Assembly: GCF_000512735.1 (NCBI RefSeq)
Contig: NZ_CP007028.1
Coordinates: forward strand, 434,001-498,000
Length of the DNA: 64,000 nucleotides
Reading direction: 5' to 3'
From: Thermocrinis ruber
GTDB taxonomy: Bacteria; Aquificota; Aquificia; Aquificales; Aquificaceae
The notes under the pieces: model-generated
The model's database searches: none
What the model was told of the DNA's origin: nothing
Seen by the model: only the letters and a program-made list of their open reading frames with translations
Translations under genes and position numbers: made by a program
Part shown: positions 9,800-19,287 of the stretch, one piece after another
Layout: every line of letters starts with the position of its first letter
Numbering within the stretch: position 1 is the first letter of the stretch

Positions 9800-11106
9800 G
9801 GCACTCCCACTCCGTAGTACTCAAACCCAAGCCCTCTAACCACCTTGGGTTCGTATATGTTCCTGCCGTCTATTATTATGGGAAGTTCCATGAGCTCCTT
9901 TACCCTGCTTAGGTCTGCCCTTTGAAACTCCTCCCATTCGGTAAAGATGAGCAGTGCGCTGGCACCTTCCACCGCGGAGTACATATCTGGTGCATAATCT
10001 AAGTCCTTGCCGGGAGGATACAGTTTTTTAAAGTTCTCCATAGCCTTCGGGTCGTAGAGCTTCAGGCGGGCACCTTCCTTCAAAAGCATGGGCACCAGTC
10101 TTAGGGAGGGAGCCTCCCTTATATCGTCAGTGTTTGGTTTAAAGGATAGTCCCCAAACTGCCAAGGTTTTATCCTTCAAGCTCCAAAGCACAGATTTGAC
10201 CTTTTCCACAAACTGGACAGCCCTCCTCTGGTTGATCTTATCTACTTCCTCCAAGAGGGAAAAATCCACGCCATGATCTTTAGCCATCTTTATAAAAGCC
10301 TTTATGTCCTTTGGGAAACAACTACCGCCCCAGCCTATGCCCGCCCTGAGGAACTCCCTGCCGATCCTCTTGTCATACCCCATTCCTTCCGCCACAAGCC
10401 TAACATCCGCCCCAACCTTCTCGCACAGGTCTGCCACCATGTTTATGTAGGAGATCTTCATAGCCAAGAAGGAGTTGGACGCATGCTTTATAAGCTCGGA
10501 GGTGGCAGGGTCTGTAAAGATAATAGGGCATTTAAAGTCTTTGTAGAGCTCCTCCATTATCCGGCGTGCCCTCTCACTTTCCACACCTATTACTATTCTG
10601 TCGGGTTCCAGAAAGTCTCTCACCGCACTGCCTTCCCTCAAAAACTCCGGGTTTGATACCACATCAAACTCTAAAATCTTTCCTCTCCTTTTCAAATACC
10701 GCTCCACGGTCCTTTTTATGAGCTTATGGGTGTTGACGGGAACGGTAGATTTTTCCACCAAAAGCTTGTAGCTTTCCATAAGCTTGGCGGTTTCCCTTGC
10801 CACCTCCTCCACCTGAGAAAGGTCCGCAGAACCATCGGGCCTTTGAGGAGTACCCACGCATATGAATATCACATCCGAAAAGTCAAGACCCTCCTTTAGG
10901 TCCGTGGTAAAAAAGAGCCTTCCCAGGCTTAGGTTTTCCTTCAGCATTTCCTCCAAGCCCGGTTCATAAAAGGGCACCTTTCCCTCTTTCAAAGTCTGAA
11001 CCTTCTCAGGCAGTTTTTCCACCACCATAACCTCGTTGCCAAGGTGGGCAAAGCACACTGCGGTGGTAAGCCCCACATACCCTGCTCCTACTACCGTCAG
11101 CCTCAT
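9796..11106 (-). CDS. ugd: UDP-glucose 6-dehydrogenase
   Basis: A 436-residue NAD-dependent enzyme oxidising UDP-glucose to UDP-glucuronate in two steps, for exopolysaccharide or lipopolysaccharide sugars. It has the N-terminal Rossmann motif VVGAGYVGLTTAV, the ESTVPVNT-type segment KSTVPVNTHKL, the catalytic thiol in GWGGSCFPKDIKAF, and a C-terminal UDP-binding domain containing WGLSFKPNTDDIREAP. A clear GGAGG precedes the ATG at 11106. It lies 10 bp after cysM and at the far 3' end of the nuo transcription unit. Confidence 0.93.
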   Translation of the reverse strand: MRLTVVGAGYVGLTTAVCFAHLGNEVMVVEKLPEKVQTLKEGKVPFYEPGLEEMLKENLSLGRLFFTTDLKEGLDFSDVIFICVGTPQRPDGSADLSQVEEVARETAKLMESYKLLVEKSTVPVNTHKLIKRTVERYLKRRGKILEFDVVSNPEFLREGSAVRDFLEPDRIVIGVESERARRIMEELYKDFKCPIIFTDPATSELIKHASNSFLAMKISYINMVADLCEKVGADVRLVAEGMGYDKRIGREFLRAGIGWGGSCFPKDIKAFIKMAKDHGVDFSLLEEVDKINQRRAVQFVEKVKSVLWSLKDKTLAVWGLSFKPNTDDIREAPSLRLVPMLLKEGARLKLYDPKAMENFKKLYPPGKDLDYAPDMYSAVEGASALLIFTEWEEFQRADLSRVKELMELPIIIDGRNIYEPKVVRGLGFEYYGVGVP

Positions 11107-11116
11107 GGGAAACCTC

Positions 11117-12064
11117 CTAAAGATTGTTAAAAGGTGCAGTGCTCAGATATTTGCTACCCCCATCGGGAAAGATCACCACAATAACACCCTCCTCCAGCTC
11201 TTTGGCAAGCTCCAACGCCGCCACCAGAGCGGCACCGGAGGATTGTCCCACAAAGAGGGCTTCTTGCATGGCCAACTTTTTGGTCATCTCGTAGGCGGGC
11301 TCTGTTTCCACAAAGATGGTCCTGTCCAAAAAGCTCTCGTCAAAGATGCCGGGCTTTATGGAGCTCTCTATGTGCTTTAGCCCCTCTATGCCATGAAAGG
11401 GATAGGCAGGTTGTACCCCCACAATCTGAATATCTGGGTTGAAGACCTTTAGCCTCCTTCCGGTGCCCATTATGGTTCCACCGGTGCCTATGCCAGCTAC
11501 CAAGTGGGTGATCCGACCGTTAGTTTGATGCCACAGTTCTATACCCGTAGAATAAAAGTGTGCCCTCCAGTTGGCAGGATTGTTGTATTGGTCTAAATAC
11601 ACGTACTTTTCTGGGTTCTTTTCCACCAGTTCCCTAACAAACAGTATGGCACCATCCGTTCCCTCCAAAGGGTCCGTTAGATACACCTTGGCACCGTATG
11701 CCTTTATGATCTTCTTTCTCTCTTCGCTAACGTTGGCAGGCATTGCCAGCTCAACAGGCACCCCCAAGGCAGCACCCACCATAGCCAAGGCTATCCCTGT
11801 ATTCCCCGAAGTGGCATCTATGACCACCTTACCTTCCTTTATGAGCCCCTTTTCCATAGCGTCCAAAAACATAGAAAGGGCAGGCCTATCCTTTACAGAG
11901 CCCCCTGGGTTAAAGCCCTCCAGCTTGGCGTAGATTTCTACCTTGGGAGAAATATCCTTGGGAATAACGTTTTTGAGCCTAACCAATGGTGTATTGCCTA
12001 TTAAGTTTAGGATGGAGTTTCTTGCCTTCCTGTAGGGTTCGTCGTGCTGTCCTAAAACCCACAT
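11117..12064 (-). CDS. cysM: Cysteine synthase (O-acetylserine sulfhydrylase)
   Basis: A 315-residue PLP enzyme making cysteine from O-acetylserine and sulfide. The PLP lysine is Lys58 in NPGGSVKDRPA, the substrate loop TSGNTGIAL follows around residue 86, and the phosphate-binding loop GTGGTIMGTG comes later. The type could be CysK or CysM. The EERKKIIKAYGA segment and the overall look fit the CysM group slightly better, and the symbol is given on that basis. The ATG directly abuts the nuoN1 stop codon, so it is almost certainly co-transcribed with the nuo operon. That is an unusual position for a sulfur-assimilation gene. Confidence 0.85.
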   Translation of the reverse strand: MWVLGQHDEPYRKARNSILNLIGNTPLVRLKNVIPKDISPKVEIYAKLEGFNPGGSVKDRPALSMFLDAMEKGLIKEGKVVIDATSGNTGIALAMVGAALGVPVELAMPANVSEERKKIIKAYGAKVYLTDPLEGTDGAILFVRELVEKNPEKYVYLDQYNNPANWRAHFYSTGIELWHQTNGRITHLVAGIGTGGTIMGTGRRLKVFNPDIQIVGVQPAYPFHGIEGLKHIESSIKPGIFDESFLDRTIFVETEPAYEMTKKLAMQEALFVGQSSGAALVAALELAKELEEGVIVVIFPDGGSKYLSTAPFNNL

Positions 12065-13447
12065 TTAGAGCTTTATGTAAGTATAAAGCAGTTGAGGGAA
12101 AAGCCCAAGCAAAAGAATAAATATCAAGCAGACAAGCAGTGTAAAGGACTCGCCCGCAGAAAGGGAACTACCCCTGAACCTCACCTCTCCTTCCTCCAAG
12201 AACATAACGCTCATGAGCTTTAGGTAATACCCAGCGGAGATTACGCTTGCCACTACAAAGGCAAAGGCTAAAAGTTCCAGCCCAACTTTTACGAGCCCCA
12301 TAAACATGCCGAGCTTTCCTACAAACAGAGCCATGGGCGGGATGCCGATGAAGGCAAGCAAGAAGATGGAGAGTGCTACGCCAAGGACAGGGTTTTCTCT
12401 GCCCAAGCCCCTGTATTCTAAAATATGATGGCTAAAGCCCTCCTGCTTTTCAAAGGCAGAGAGTACCACAAAGGAACCAAGTACCGCAAAAACATACACA
12501 CCAAGGTAAAAGAGCAGAGCCTTTTGTAAAATTTGGTCTGAAAGGCTCACACCCAAGAGGAAGTATCCTGTGTGGGCAATGGAGGAGTAAGCAAGTAGCC
12601 TTTTGACAGACCTTTGGGCGTAGGCGGTAAAGTTGGCGTAGAACATAGACAGCAAAGAAAGTACCGCTACCAAAACAAGCCAGAGTTTAAATTGGGAGAA
12701 TAGAAGGGTGAGCTTGACCAGGAGCATATAGATGGCCAGCTTGGGCGCAGTGGCAATGTATCCCACCAAAGGAGTGGGTGCACCATCGTAGGCGTCGGGC
12801 GTCCAAAAGTGAAAGGGAACTGCGGAGACCTTAAGGGCTAAGGCGGACAAGAAGAAGAGAATAAACAGAGAAAACAGAGTATTTTGGTCTGCGTAGGGCA
12901 CCAAAAAGAAGCTTCCCGTCGCACCGTAGTAAAAGACCGAGCCCATTCCAAAGAGGGCAGTCCCCACCGAACCCATCAAAAGGTATTTGAAGGCAGACTC
13001 CTTTGAGTTGTAATCTCCCCTCAAAAGGGCAGTTAGTATGTATATGCTAATGGAGGAAAGTTCCACAGAAACAAAGAGGGTAAGAAGGTTGTTTGATGAC
13101 ATGAAGAAGGAAAGTCCAAGGGTAGAAAGGAGCACCAGATAGGGAATCTCGCCGTAGGGAGAGTTCTTCTTCAAAAAGTAGTCATAAAGGGCAAATAAAG
13201 ACAATGAGCTGAGAATATACAAAAGTCCCTTTCCAAAGAGCTCAAAGGGACCAACTGCAAAAGTATCAAAAAAGGTCTTTGCGGGCACCTCTACAAAAAA
13301 GAGTAAGATAAAAGCAAAGATGGGCACAAAGCCACCCAACACATGGAGAAGCTTAAAGTGTTTTTTATCCAAGAGCAGGTCTAAGAAAAACAGCAGGAGA
13401 ATGCCAATGGAAAGAACAAGCTCCGGCAGAAGGGCATTCCAGTTCAT
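12065..13447 (-). CDS. nuoN: NADH-quinone oxidoreductase subunit N, copy 1
   Basis: A 460-residue antiporter-like membrane subunit of complex I. The start is set at ATG 13447 because GGAGG (13453-13457) sits five bases before it. A longer reading from 13459 would overlap nuoM more. About 13-14 helices are predicted. Conserved proton-channel features include a helix with SAVPFHFWTPDAYDGAPTP and a KRLLAYSSIAHTGY segment containing the discontinuous-helix lysine. It is the last subunit of the second nuoI-N set. Copy 2 (21402-22859) is clearly diverged, unlike the two nuoL genes. Confidence 0.95.
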   Translation of the reverse strand: MNWNALLPELVLSIGILLLFFLDLLLDKKHFKLLHVLGGFVPIFAFILLFFVEVPAKTFFDTFAVGPFELFGKGLLYILSSLSLFALYDYFLKKNSPYGEIPYLVLLSTLGLSFFMSSNNLLTLFVSVELSSISIYILTALLRGDYNSKESAFKYLLMGSVGTALFGMGSVFYYGATGSFFLVPYADQNTLFSLFILFFLSALALKVSAVPFHFWTPDAYDGAPTPLVGYIATAPKLAIYMLLVKLTLLFSQFKLWLVLVAVLSLLSMFYANFTAYAQRSVKRLLAYSSIAHTGYFLLGVSLSDQILQKALLFYLGVYVFAVLGSFVVLSAFEKQEGFSHHILEYRGLGRENPVLGVALSIFLLAFIGIPPMALFVGKLGMFMGLVKVGLELLAFAFVVASVISAGYYLKLMSVMFLEEGEVRFRGSSLSAGESFTLLVCLIFILLLGLFPQLLYTYIKL

Positions 13448-13448
13448 A

Positions 13449-14927
13449 TCAACCTCCAAAGACCATCCTTGTGGTATGCTCCATCAACTTAACAAAGGGC
13501 AAGGGATAAACTCCAAGTAGCACAGAGGACGCAAGGACTAACACGAAGGCTATCCAGTGATGGAGCTCTAGGTCCTTAAGATGGCTCCACTTTTCCCTCC
13601 TGTAATCGGATATGGTTTCCTCCTCCAGCATAACTCTCTTGTACATGTAAAGGAAGTATGCAGCACCGAGAACCATTCCCACACCCGCCACAAAAGCCCA
13701 AACAGGGTAGTTTTTATAGGTACCAAGAAGGATGAGAAACTCCGCCACAAAGCCTGCAAGACCCGGAAATCCTATACCCACAAGACCGCTAAGCATGAAC
13801 ACGATAGCCAAGTTGGGAATGTATCTTGCTAGCCCTCCCAGGTCATCCATATGGTAGGAGTGAATGCGGTCGTAAATAAAGCCCGCAGACATAAACAGGG
13901 CAGCAGAAGAAAGCCCGTGGGCTACCATCATGTATATGGCACCATTCAGGGCGTTCCAGTCGGAGGCAAAGGTGGCTAAGGTAACCAAACCCATGTGGCT
14001 TATGGAGGAATAGGCAATAAGCCTCTTTATGTGGGTCTGGGCTATCGCCATCATTGCAGCGTATATTATGGCAACCACACTGAGGAAGAATATCAAGGGC
14101 ACATAATATTTACTCGCCTCTGGGAACATGGGAAGGGAATACCTAACAAAGCCGTAAGTTCCCATCTTTAAAAGCACCGCTGCCAAGATCACAGACCCTG
14201 CGGTAGGAGCTTCCACGTGGGCATCGGGAAGCCATGTGTGGAAGGGCCACATGGGCACCTTTACCGCAAAACCAAGCCCAAAGAATAGAAAAGCCACAAG
14301 CTGTATCCACAATGGATACTGAATGTTCTTCAGGAAGAAATAATCAAAGCTAACACTTCCCGAGACTATGTAGCCATAAATTACCACCGACGCTATACCC
14401 AAAAGCAAGAATATGCTACCAAAGAATGTATAAACAAAGAACTTGTTCGCCGCATAAACCTTTCTTTCGTGCCCCCACAGACCTATGATGAAGTACATCG
14501 GGATCAGCATAAATTCCCAAAAGAGGTAAAAGAGGAAAAAGTCTAGGGCGGAGAAAACACCAAGACAAGCAGTCTCCAGCAGCAAAAATAGGGCGTGATA
14601 TAAATTGGGCCTGTCCTCAATCTTCACAGACCAAACAAAGGCAACCATGAACATAAGGGCGGTAAGCAAGAATAGCGCCATACCCATACCATCAAGCCCC
14701 AGACTGAAGGATATGCCAAGGGGCTGTATCCAAGGCAATTTGATGGTATGCTGAAAGGAGGGATTGTTCCAGTCAAAGTTAAGCCCAAGATAGACAGCGA
14801 TCAAAAACACAACCACAGAGGTGGCTATGGAGATGACCCTTGAAAAGGTGCTGTTTCGGACAATTGCCACCAAAAGGGCAGAAACCAAAGGCAGAAAGAT
14901 TGCCACCGTCAAAAGCACACCCATCAT
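13449..14927 (-). CDS. nuoM: NADH-quinone oxidoreductase subunit M, copy 1
   Basis: A 492-residue proton-pumping antiporter-like subunit with about 14 helices. The typical motifs are FFLFYLFWEFMLIPMYF (with the key Glu of helix 5), KVPMWPFHTWLPDAHVEAPT and KRLIAYSSISHMGL. The ATGATGA junction with nuoL1 means translation is probably coupled. It differs substantially from copy 2 at 22850-24370. Confidence 0.95.
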   Translation of the reverse strand: MMGVLLTVAIFLPLVSALLVAIVRNSTFSRVISIATSVVVFLIAVYLGLNFDWNNPSFQHTIKLPWIQPLGISFSLGLDGMGMALFLLTALMFMVAFVWSVKIEDRPNLYHALFLLLETACLGVFSALDFFLFYLFWEFMLIPMYFIIGLWGHERKVYAANKFFVYTFFGSIFLLLGIASVVIYGYIVSGSVSFDYFFLKNIQYPLWIQLVAFLFFGLGFAVKVPMWPFHTWLPDAHVEAPTAGSVILAAVLLKMGTYGFVRYSLPMFPEASKYYVPLIFFLSVVAIIYAAMMAIAQTHIKRLIAYSSISHMGLVTLATFASDWNALNGAIYMMVAHGLSSAALFMSAGFIYDRIHSYHMDDLGGLARYIPNLAIVFMLSGLVGIGFPGLAGFVAEFLILLGTYKNYPVWAFVAGVGMVLGAAYFLYMYKRVMLEEETISDYRREKWSHLKDLELHHWIAFVLVLASSVLLGVYPLPFVKLMEHTTRMVFGG

Positions 14928-16753
14928 CTACCTCCCAAAAAAGTTATCAAAACGAGAAGGCTAAAGCCCACCAAAAGAAAGAGAATGTACAAATTCACCC
15001 TTCCTTGTTGAAGCCCTTTGAAAAGACTACCGAGGGCAGAGGACACCACATAAGAGCCATTAACAATTCCATCTATAAACTGTCTTTCAAAGGTAGTATA
15101 GAGCACCTTGGAGTATAGCATATACCCTCCCGCCAGTATTTTATGGTACAACCTTTCCGTGAAGAACTGTTCTTTGAAGGTGGTATGAACAGGCTTTAAA
15201 GACTGATATAGCTTTTCTGGGTCTAAAACCCTCTTGACAAACACTAAATAAGCCAAACCTATTCCCAAAAGGGCTATTACCACCGAACTTATGGCTATGT
15301 TTAAATGCATCTCCTTGTGATCCTTTAACGCACTCATATACCAACCTTCAAAAAAGCCCACTACCGCTGAACCTATGGCTAACACCACCATGGGCACAAG
15401 CATAACAGAAGGTGCCTCATGTGGTTCCTCCTCAAAGTGTTCCTTGTGCCTCTCTGGTCCGTAAAACATCACAAACCCTTCCCTGAATATGTAGTAAGCG
15501 GTCAAAAAGCTTACAAAGCTTACAAACACTCCCAAACCAAAAGACGCCTCGTAGCTACTGGCTATTATCAGGTCCTTGCTCCAAAATCCCGCAAAGGGAA
15601 ATATGCCCGCTAATGCCAACGCCCCCACAAAGAAGGTAGCATAAGTTATGGGCATGTGCTTTCTTAGCCCTCCCACTTCATATATGTCACGGGCATGGTG
15701 GTGAAAGGCGTGGATTATAGAACCCGCCGACAAAAACAGCAGTGCCTTGAAAAAGGCGTGAGTAGTTAAATGAAACATGGCAGAACTCATGTCCCCTATG
15801 CCCAAGGCTAAAAACATCAGACCCAGTTGACTCATGGTGGAGAAGGCTATGATCTTCTTTATGTCTGTGTGGGAGGTGGCCGCCAGCGAAGCAAACAGCG
15901 CAGTAATTCCTCCAATGAGGGCTACCACCTTCAAACTCTGCGGTGCAGACTCAAACACAGGATATAGCCTTGCTCCCATGTACACGCCAGCTGCTACCAT
16001 CGTGGAAGAGTGCAAAAGGGCTGACACGGGTGTGGGACCTGCCATGGCGTTTGGTAGCCATGTGTGAAGTGGAACCTGTCCTGACTTTCCTACCGCACCC
16101 CCAAAGAGTAGTAAAACCGCAAGCCCAAGCAAGTTAGGGTCTATTTCTTTGACCTTGGAGAATATCTCCAAAAGGTTTAAACTTCCAAAGAGGTAAAAGA
16201 TGGAGAATATGCCAAAAAGGAATAGCCAGTCTCCTATGCGGTTCATAACGAAGGCTTCAAAGGCAGAGTTTGTGGCGTATTTTTGCTGGTGGAAGTAGCC
16301 GATCAAAAGGTAAGATGCCAAGCCCACACCTTCCCAACCGAAGAACATACCAAGCAGGTTATCCGACAGCACTATGAGTAGCATAGAGAAGAGGAATAAA
16401 GAAAGGTATGCGTAGAATTTGTAGGTCCATTGTCCAAAAAGATTTTCCATGTATCCTATGGAGTAGATGAATATCAGGGTTGATATAAGACATACGAGGG
16501 AAGTAGTAATGGCAGAGAGCGGGTCAAAGTAGAGACCGAGGGTGAGGGTGTAAGAGCCAAGGCTTATAAAGTCGTAGAGTTTGACAGAAAAGGGAGAATT
16601 CAAAGCTTTCAAGAGGGCAGGGATTGAGAAGATGAATGAGAGGGTACTTCCCAAGACTGTTATTATAGCTGAAGGTAAATCTCCCAGCCTTCTGCCAAAA
16701 AGTCCTATCAGCAAAAAGGCAATAAGGGGGAATAGAATTATAAGAATCTCCAT
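14924..16753 (-). CDS. nuoL: NADH-quinone oxidoreductase subunit L, copy 1
   Basis: A 609-residue distal proton-pumping subunit. The N-terminal two thirds have the NuoL core, with MLIVLSDNLLGMFFGWEGVG, KSGQVPLHTWLPNAMAGPTP and the DIKKIIAFSTMSQLGL lysine helix. The C-terminal about 70 residues contain the lateral-helix and anchor region and are unlike copy 2. From 15255 to 16722 the DNA reads as identical to 24786-26253 in copy 2, 9,531 bp away in direct orientation. Flanking genes and both ends of nuoL itself are diverged. It lies 1 bp after nuoK1. Confidence 0.95.
   Translation of the reverse strand: MEILIILFPLIAFLLIGLFGRRLGDLPSAIITVLGSTLSFIFSIPALLKALNSPFSVKLYDFISLGSYTLTLGLYFDPLSAITTSLVCLISTLIFIYSIGYMENLFGQWTYKFYAYLSLFLFSMLLIVLSDNLLGMFFGWEGVGLASYLLIGYFHQQKYATNSAFEAFVMNRIGDWLFLFGIFSIFYLFGSLNLLEIFSKVKEIDPNLLGLAVLLLFGGAVGKSGQVPLHTWLPNAMAGPTPVSALLHSSTMVAAGVYMGARLYPVFESAPQSLKVVALIGGITALFASLAATSHTDIKKIIAFSTMSQLGLMFLALGIGDMSSAMFHLTTHAFFKALLFLSAGSIIHAFHHHARDIYEVGGLRKHMPITYATFFVGALALAGIFPFAGFWSKDLIIASSYEASFGLGVFVSFVSFLTAYYIFREGFVMFYGPERHKEHFEEEPHEAPSVMLVPMVVLAIGSAVVGFFEGWYMSALKDHKEMHLNIAISSVVIALLGIGLAYLVFVKRVLDPEKLYQSLKPVHTTFKEQFFTERLYHKILAGGYMLYSKVLYTTFERQFIDGIVNGSYVVSSALGSLFKGLQQGRVNLYILFLLVGFSLLVLITFLGGR
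15255..16722 (-). repeat. Long direct repeat inside nuoL, copy 1
   Basis: These 1,468 bases read as identical to 24786-26253 when compared block by block. Just past the left end, similarity falls to scattered differences over about 110 bases and is then lost. Just past the right end, within the first codons of nuoL, the copies differ at once. Confidence 0.93.
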
Positions 16754-16754
16754 A

Positions 16755-17063
16755 TTATCCTCCCATGTCTGTTAGCTCGTCGCTGGATTCTACCTTTCTT
16801 AGCCTAAATATGGCTACTATTATACCAAGACCTACTGCCGCTTCCACCGCCGCAAGGGCTATGATAAAGAGGGCAAAAATCTGACCGTCCACCAATCCCA
16901 AGTGGCTATCCGCACCAACGAAGGCAATGTTAACCGCGTTCAGGGCAAGCTCTGTGCTCATGAGTATGGCCACCAAATTTCTTCTGACGATCATTCCAAA
17001 AACACCAAGCCCAAACAAAAGCAGGGACAGGATCAAGTATGCCTCAAGAGGTACTATCTTCAT
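16755..17063 (-). CDS. nuoK: NADH-quinone oxidoreductase subunit K, copy 1
   Basis: A 102-residue, three-helix membrane subunit. The two buried glutamates that carry protons lie in STELALNAVNIAF and LAAVEAAVGLGIIVAIFR. The last two helices are typical of NuoK. It overlaps the end of nuoJ1 by 20 bases. Confidence 0.93.
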   Translation of the reverse strand: MKIVPLEAYLILSLLLFGLGVFGMIVRRNLVAILMSTELALNAVNIAFVGADSHLGLVDGQIFALFIIALAAVEAAVGLGIIVAIFRLRKVESSDELTDMGG

Positions 17064-17577
17064 AGGTTTTATCCTCCTTCCTTCCTATGAGCACCGCCCC
17101 AATCATACCCACCAAAAGCACCAGGGACACCAGCTCAAAGGCAAAAAAGTACTTACTAAAGAGAATAGAGCCCACCACCTCTGTGTTGCCAAGTTTTTGG
17201 ATGAACTCCCTTATTTGACCCTTGGGAGACACACTAACACCTATGAGAAAAACCAGTATGATCTCCAAGTAAAAAGCCAAGAGTATGGGAAAGGTCAAAA
17301 TTCCTTCAATACGGTAATGACTGTCCTTTTTAAGGGCTTTCTCCCAAGGCACCGCGGTTAACACCAGTACGTAAAAGACTGCTATGGCGACTGCATAGAT
17401 GAGAAGTTGCAAAGCTCCCACCAACTCCGCCCCCGCCACAAAGAATATACCCGCCACCATAACCAAGGTAGAGAGCAAGGAGAGGATCACATAGATAATA
17501 TTTGGAAGCAAGACTACACCAAGGGCTGACAGAAGGGTCATAGAGGCAAAAAACAGGAAGGCAATCCACTGCATCAT
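17044..17577 (-). CDS. nuoJ: NADH-quinone oxidoreductase subunit J, copy 1
   Basis: A 177-residue five-helix membrane subunit. The ATG at 17577 overlaps the nuoI1 stop (ATGATG/TGA) and starts directly at the first helix, MMQWIAFLFF. A longer reading back to 17649 would only add an arginine-rich shadow of nuoI1. The third helix has the characteristic LQLLIYAVAIAVFYVLVL sequence, which forms the pi-bulge region in known structures. Confidence 0.92.
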   Translation of the reverse strand: MMQWIAFLFFASMTLLSALGVVLLPNIIYVILSLLSTLVMVAGIFFVAGAELVGALQLLIYAVAIAVFYVLVLTAVPWEKALKKDSHYRIEGILTFPILLAFYLEIILVFLIGVSVSPKGQIREFIQKLGNTEVVGSILFSKYFFAFELVSLVLLVGMIGAVLIGRKEDKTYEDSTS

Positions 17578-18200
17578 TGCTTTTTCACCTCTGGCAACTT
17601 TAGGTCGTTTTCGTACCAAAGGCGCATCCTTTGGGCGTCGTCTATCCAAATTCTGTCTGGTTCCTTTTCCCTTCTCCTCTGCCAGTCCCTACCTATACGC
17701 TCCAGCACCTCCAAGGTTAAGACCGAGTCCTTCCTGCTATAGCTGGCGGTTTCGTGGATGTCGCTCTGAAAGAGGCAATCCACCGGGCAAGCATCCACGC
17801 AAAAACCACAAAAAGTACAAAGAAGCATGTTCATGTTAAAGACGCTTACCCTTCTCTTGCCGTTGGGCAGTTTTTCTCCCTCTATCTCAAAGAGCTGAGG
17901 AACAGGGCAAGCCCTTTTACACAGCAAGCATACCACACACCTGCTTCTACCGGGTTCCACTTCAATCTTAAACCTCTCCACCCACTCGTCAAAGGCGGGC
18001 TGTGGCTCAGTGCCATCCACCACCTTATGACCAAAAAACCCCCTGAACCTTTTGGGCGGAGTGAGCTTTTCGTAAGGATAGTGGGTAGTTATTGTTTTAC
18101 TAAAGGCGTGTCTTATGGTAACGGAAAGGCCCCTTATAAAGTCTATAAAAAGGATCCTCTCAAGCCAAGAAAGTGGTTTTTCAAAGACCTTTTTAATCAT
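17574..18200 (-). CDS. nuoI: NADH-quinone oxidoreductase subunit I, copy 1 (two [4Fe-4S])
   Basis: A 208-residue ferredoxin-like subunit. Cys88, 91, 94, 98 (CVVCLLCKRACP) and Cys128, 131, 134, 138 (CTFCGFCVDACP) bind clusters N6a and N6b, which relay electrons to NuoB. The amphipathic N-terminus, FIRGLSVTIRHAF, docks on the membrane arm. A strong GGAGGTG precedes the ATG. NuoB, its electron acceptor, is not encoded anywhere in the window. Confidence 0.95.
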   Translation of the reverse strand: MIKKVFEKPLSWLERILFIDFIRGLSVTIRHAFSKTITTHYPYEKLTPPKRFRGFFGHKVVDGTEPQPAFDEWVERFKIEVEPGRSRCVVCLLCKRACPVPQLFEIEGEKLPNGKRRVSVFNMNMLLCTFCGFCVDACPVDCLFQSDIHETASYSRKDSVLTLEVLERIGRDWQRRREKEPDRIWIDDAQRMRLWYENDLKLPEVKKQ

Positions 18201-18203
18201 GGC

Positions 18204-19253
18204 TCACCTCCATACAATGGGTGCAATGACTGCGGTAAGCACCAAATTTACAAAAGTAAGCGGGAGCATTACCTTCCAGGCGGTCTCTGTAATCTGGTCT
18301 ATCCTATACCTTGGTAGGGTCCAGTGGAGCCAAAGAACGAAAAGAAAGAGCAGGGCCACCTTTAAAACAAACCAAACAAAGGGAGACAGCGGTCCCAAGA
18401 AAAACAGCGGGTCCACAAAGCCCAAGAAGGGAATGTTTATGGGAGACCATCCGCCCAAAAATAGAACCACCGCTATGGCAGACAGAGAAAGCACCTCCAC
18501 ATACCACTCCACCAAGGGAAAGAGACCAAACTTTATGCCCCCGTACTCTACGGTAAAGCCCGTCACCAACTCCGCCTCCGCCTCCTGAATGTCAAAGGGA
18601 ACTCTTCCCGCCTCCGCCAGCATGGCAAACATGTATATCACAAAGGCTATGGGCTGAAGCCATATATACCAGAGCTTTTGGTTAATCTGTTGTTGAACGA
18701 TCTCGTAGGTAGAGAGAGTACCTGCGAGAATGACAGGACCCATAACCGCAAAGGTGATTACCACCTCATAAGAAACTATTATGCCTGCTTTTCTCATACT
18801 ACCAATGAGTGCGTATTTGGAGTTGGATGCCCAACCTGCCAAGGCTATGGCATAAACCGTCATAGAACCGAGGGCAAAGACCAAAAGTAGCCCCACGTTC
18901 ACATCCGTCAGGATGGGCTTTACCTTTACACCAAAAACCTCAAACTCCGGACCAAAGGGAACCACCGCGAAGACGAGGACCGCGGGCACAAGGGCGAGCA
19001 CCAAGGCCAAGTTGTATAAAAACCTGTTGCCGGCGCGTGGGAATATGTCCTCTTTGGTAATTAGCTTTAGTCCGTCCGCCAAGGGTTGCAAGAGTCCGTG
19101 CCATCCCACCACCATAGGTCCGGGTCTTCTTTGGATGTGCGCCGCCACCTTTCTTTCTACCAAGGTAAGGTAAGCACCAAGCCCAAGGACAACTCCCAAT
19201 ATGACTAATATTTTTATCCCTATCACCAGTAGCTGGACAAAAAGGCTCTCCAT
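18204..19253 (-). CDS. nuoH: NADH-quinone oxidoreductase subunit H
   Basis: A 349-residue, eight-helix subunit that forms the quinone chamber with NuoB and NuoD. I choose ATG 19253, which has GGAGG three bases upstream, over a TTG at 19265. Signature parts are ERKVAAHIQRRPGPMVVGW on the loop near the quinone site, DGLKLITKEDIFP, and the acidic loop FDIQEAEAELVTGF. There is only one copy here, so both nuoI-N sets would have to use this subunit or another copy elsewhere. Confidence 0.95.
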   Translation of the reverse strand: MESLFVQLLVIGIKILVILGVVLGLGAYLTLVERKVAAHIQRRPGPMVVGWHGLLQPLADGLKLITKEDIFPRAGNRFLYNLALVLALVPAVLVFAVVPFGPEFEVFGVKVKPILTDVNVGLLLVFALGSMTVYAIALAGWASNSKYALIGSMRKAGIIVSYEVVITFAVMGPVILAGTLSTYEIVQQQINQKLWYIWLQPIAFVIYMFAMLAEAGRVPFDIQEAEAELVTGFTVEYGGIKFGLFPLVEWYVEVLSLSAIAVVLFLGGWSPINIPFLGFVDPLFFLGPLSPFVWFVLKVALLFLFVLWLHWTLPRYRIDQITETAWKVMLPLTFVNLVLTAVIAPIVWR

Positions 19254-19287
19254 AACCTCCTCCAAAAGGGCTTAATAGTTTATCACA

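Noticed and set aside
17578-17649. Arginine-rich N-terminal extension of NuoJ copy 1 (a similar one exists for copy 2)
   Set aside because: Both extensions are frame shadows of the conserved NuoI C-terminus; better starts overlap the nuoI stop codons.
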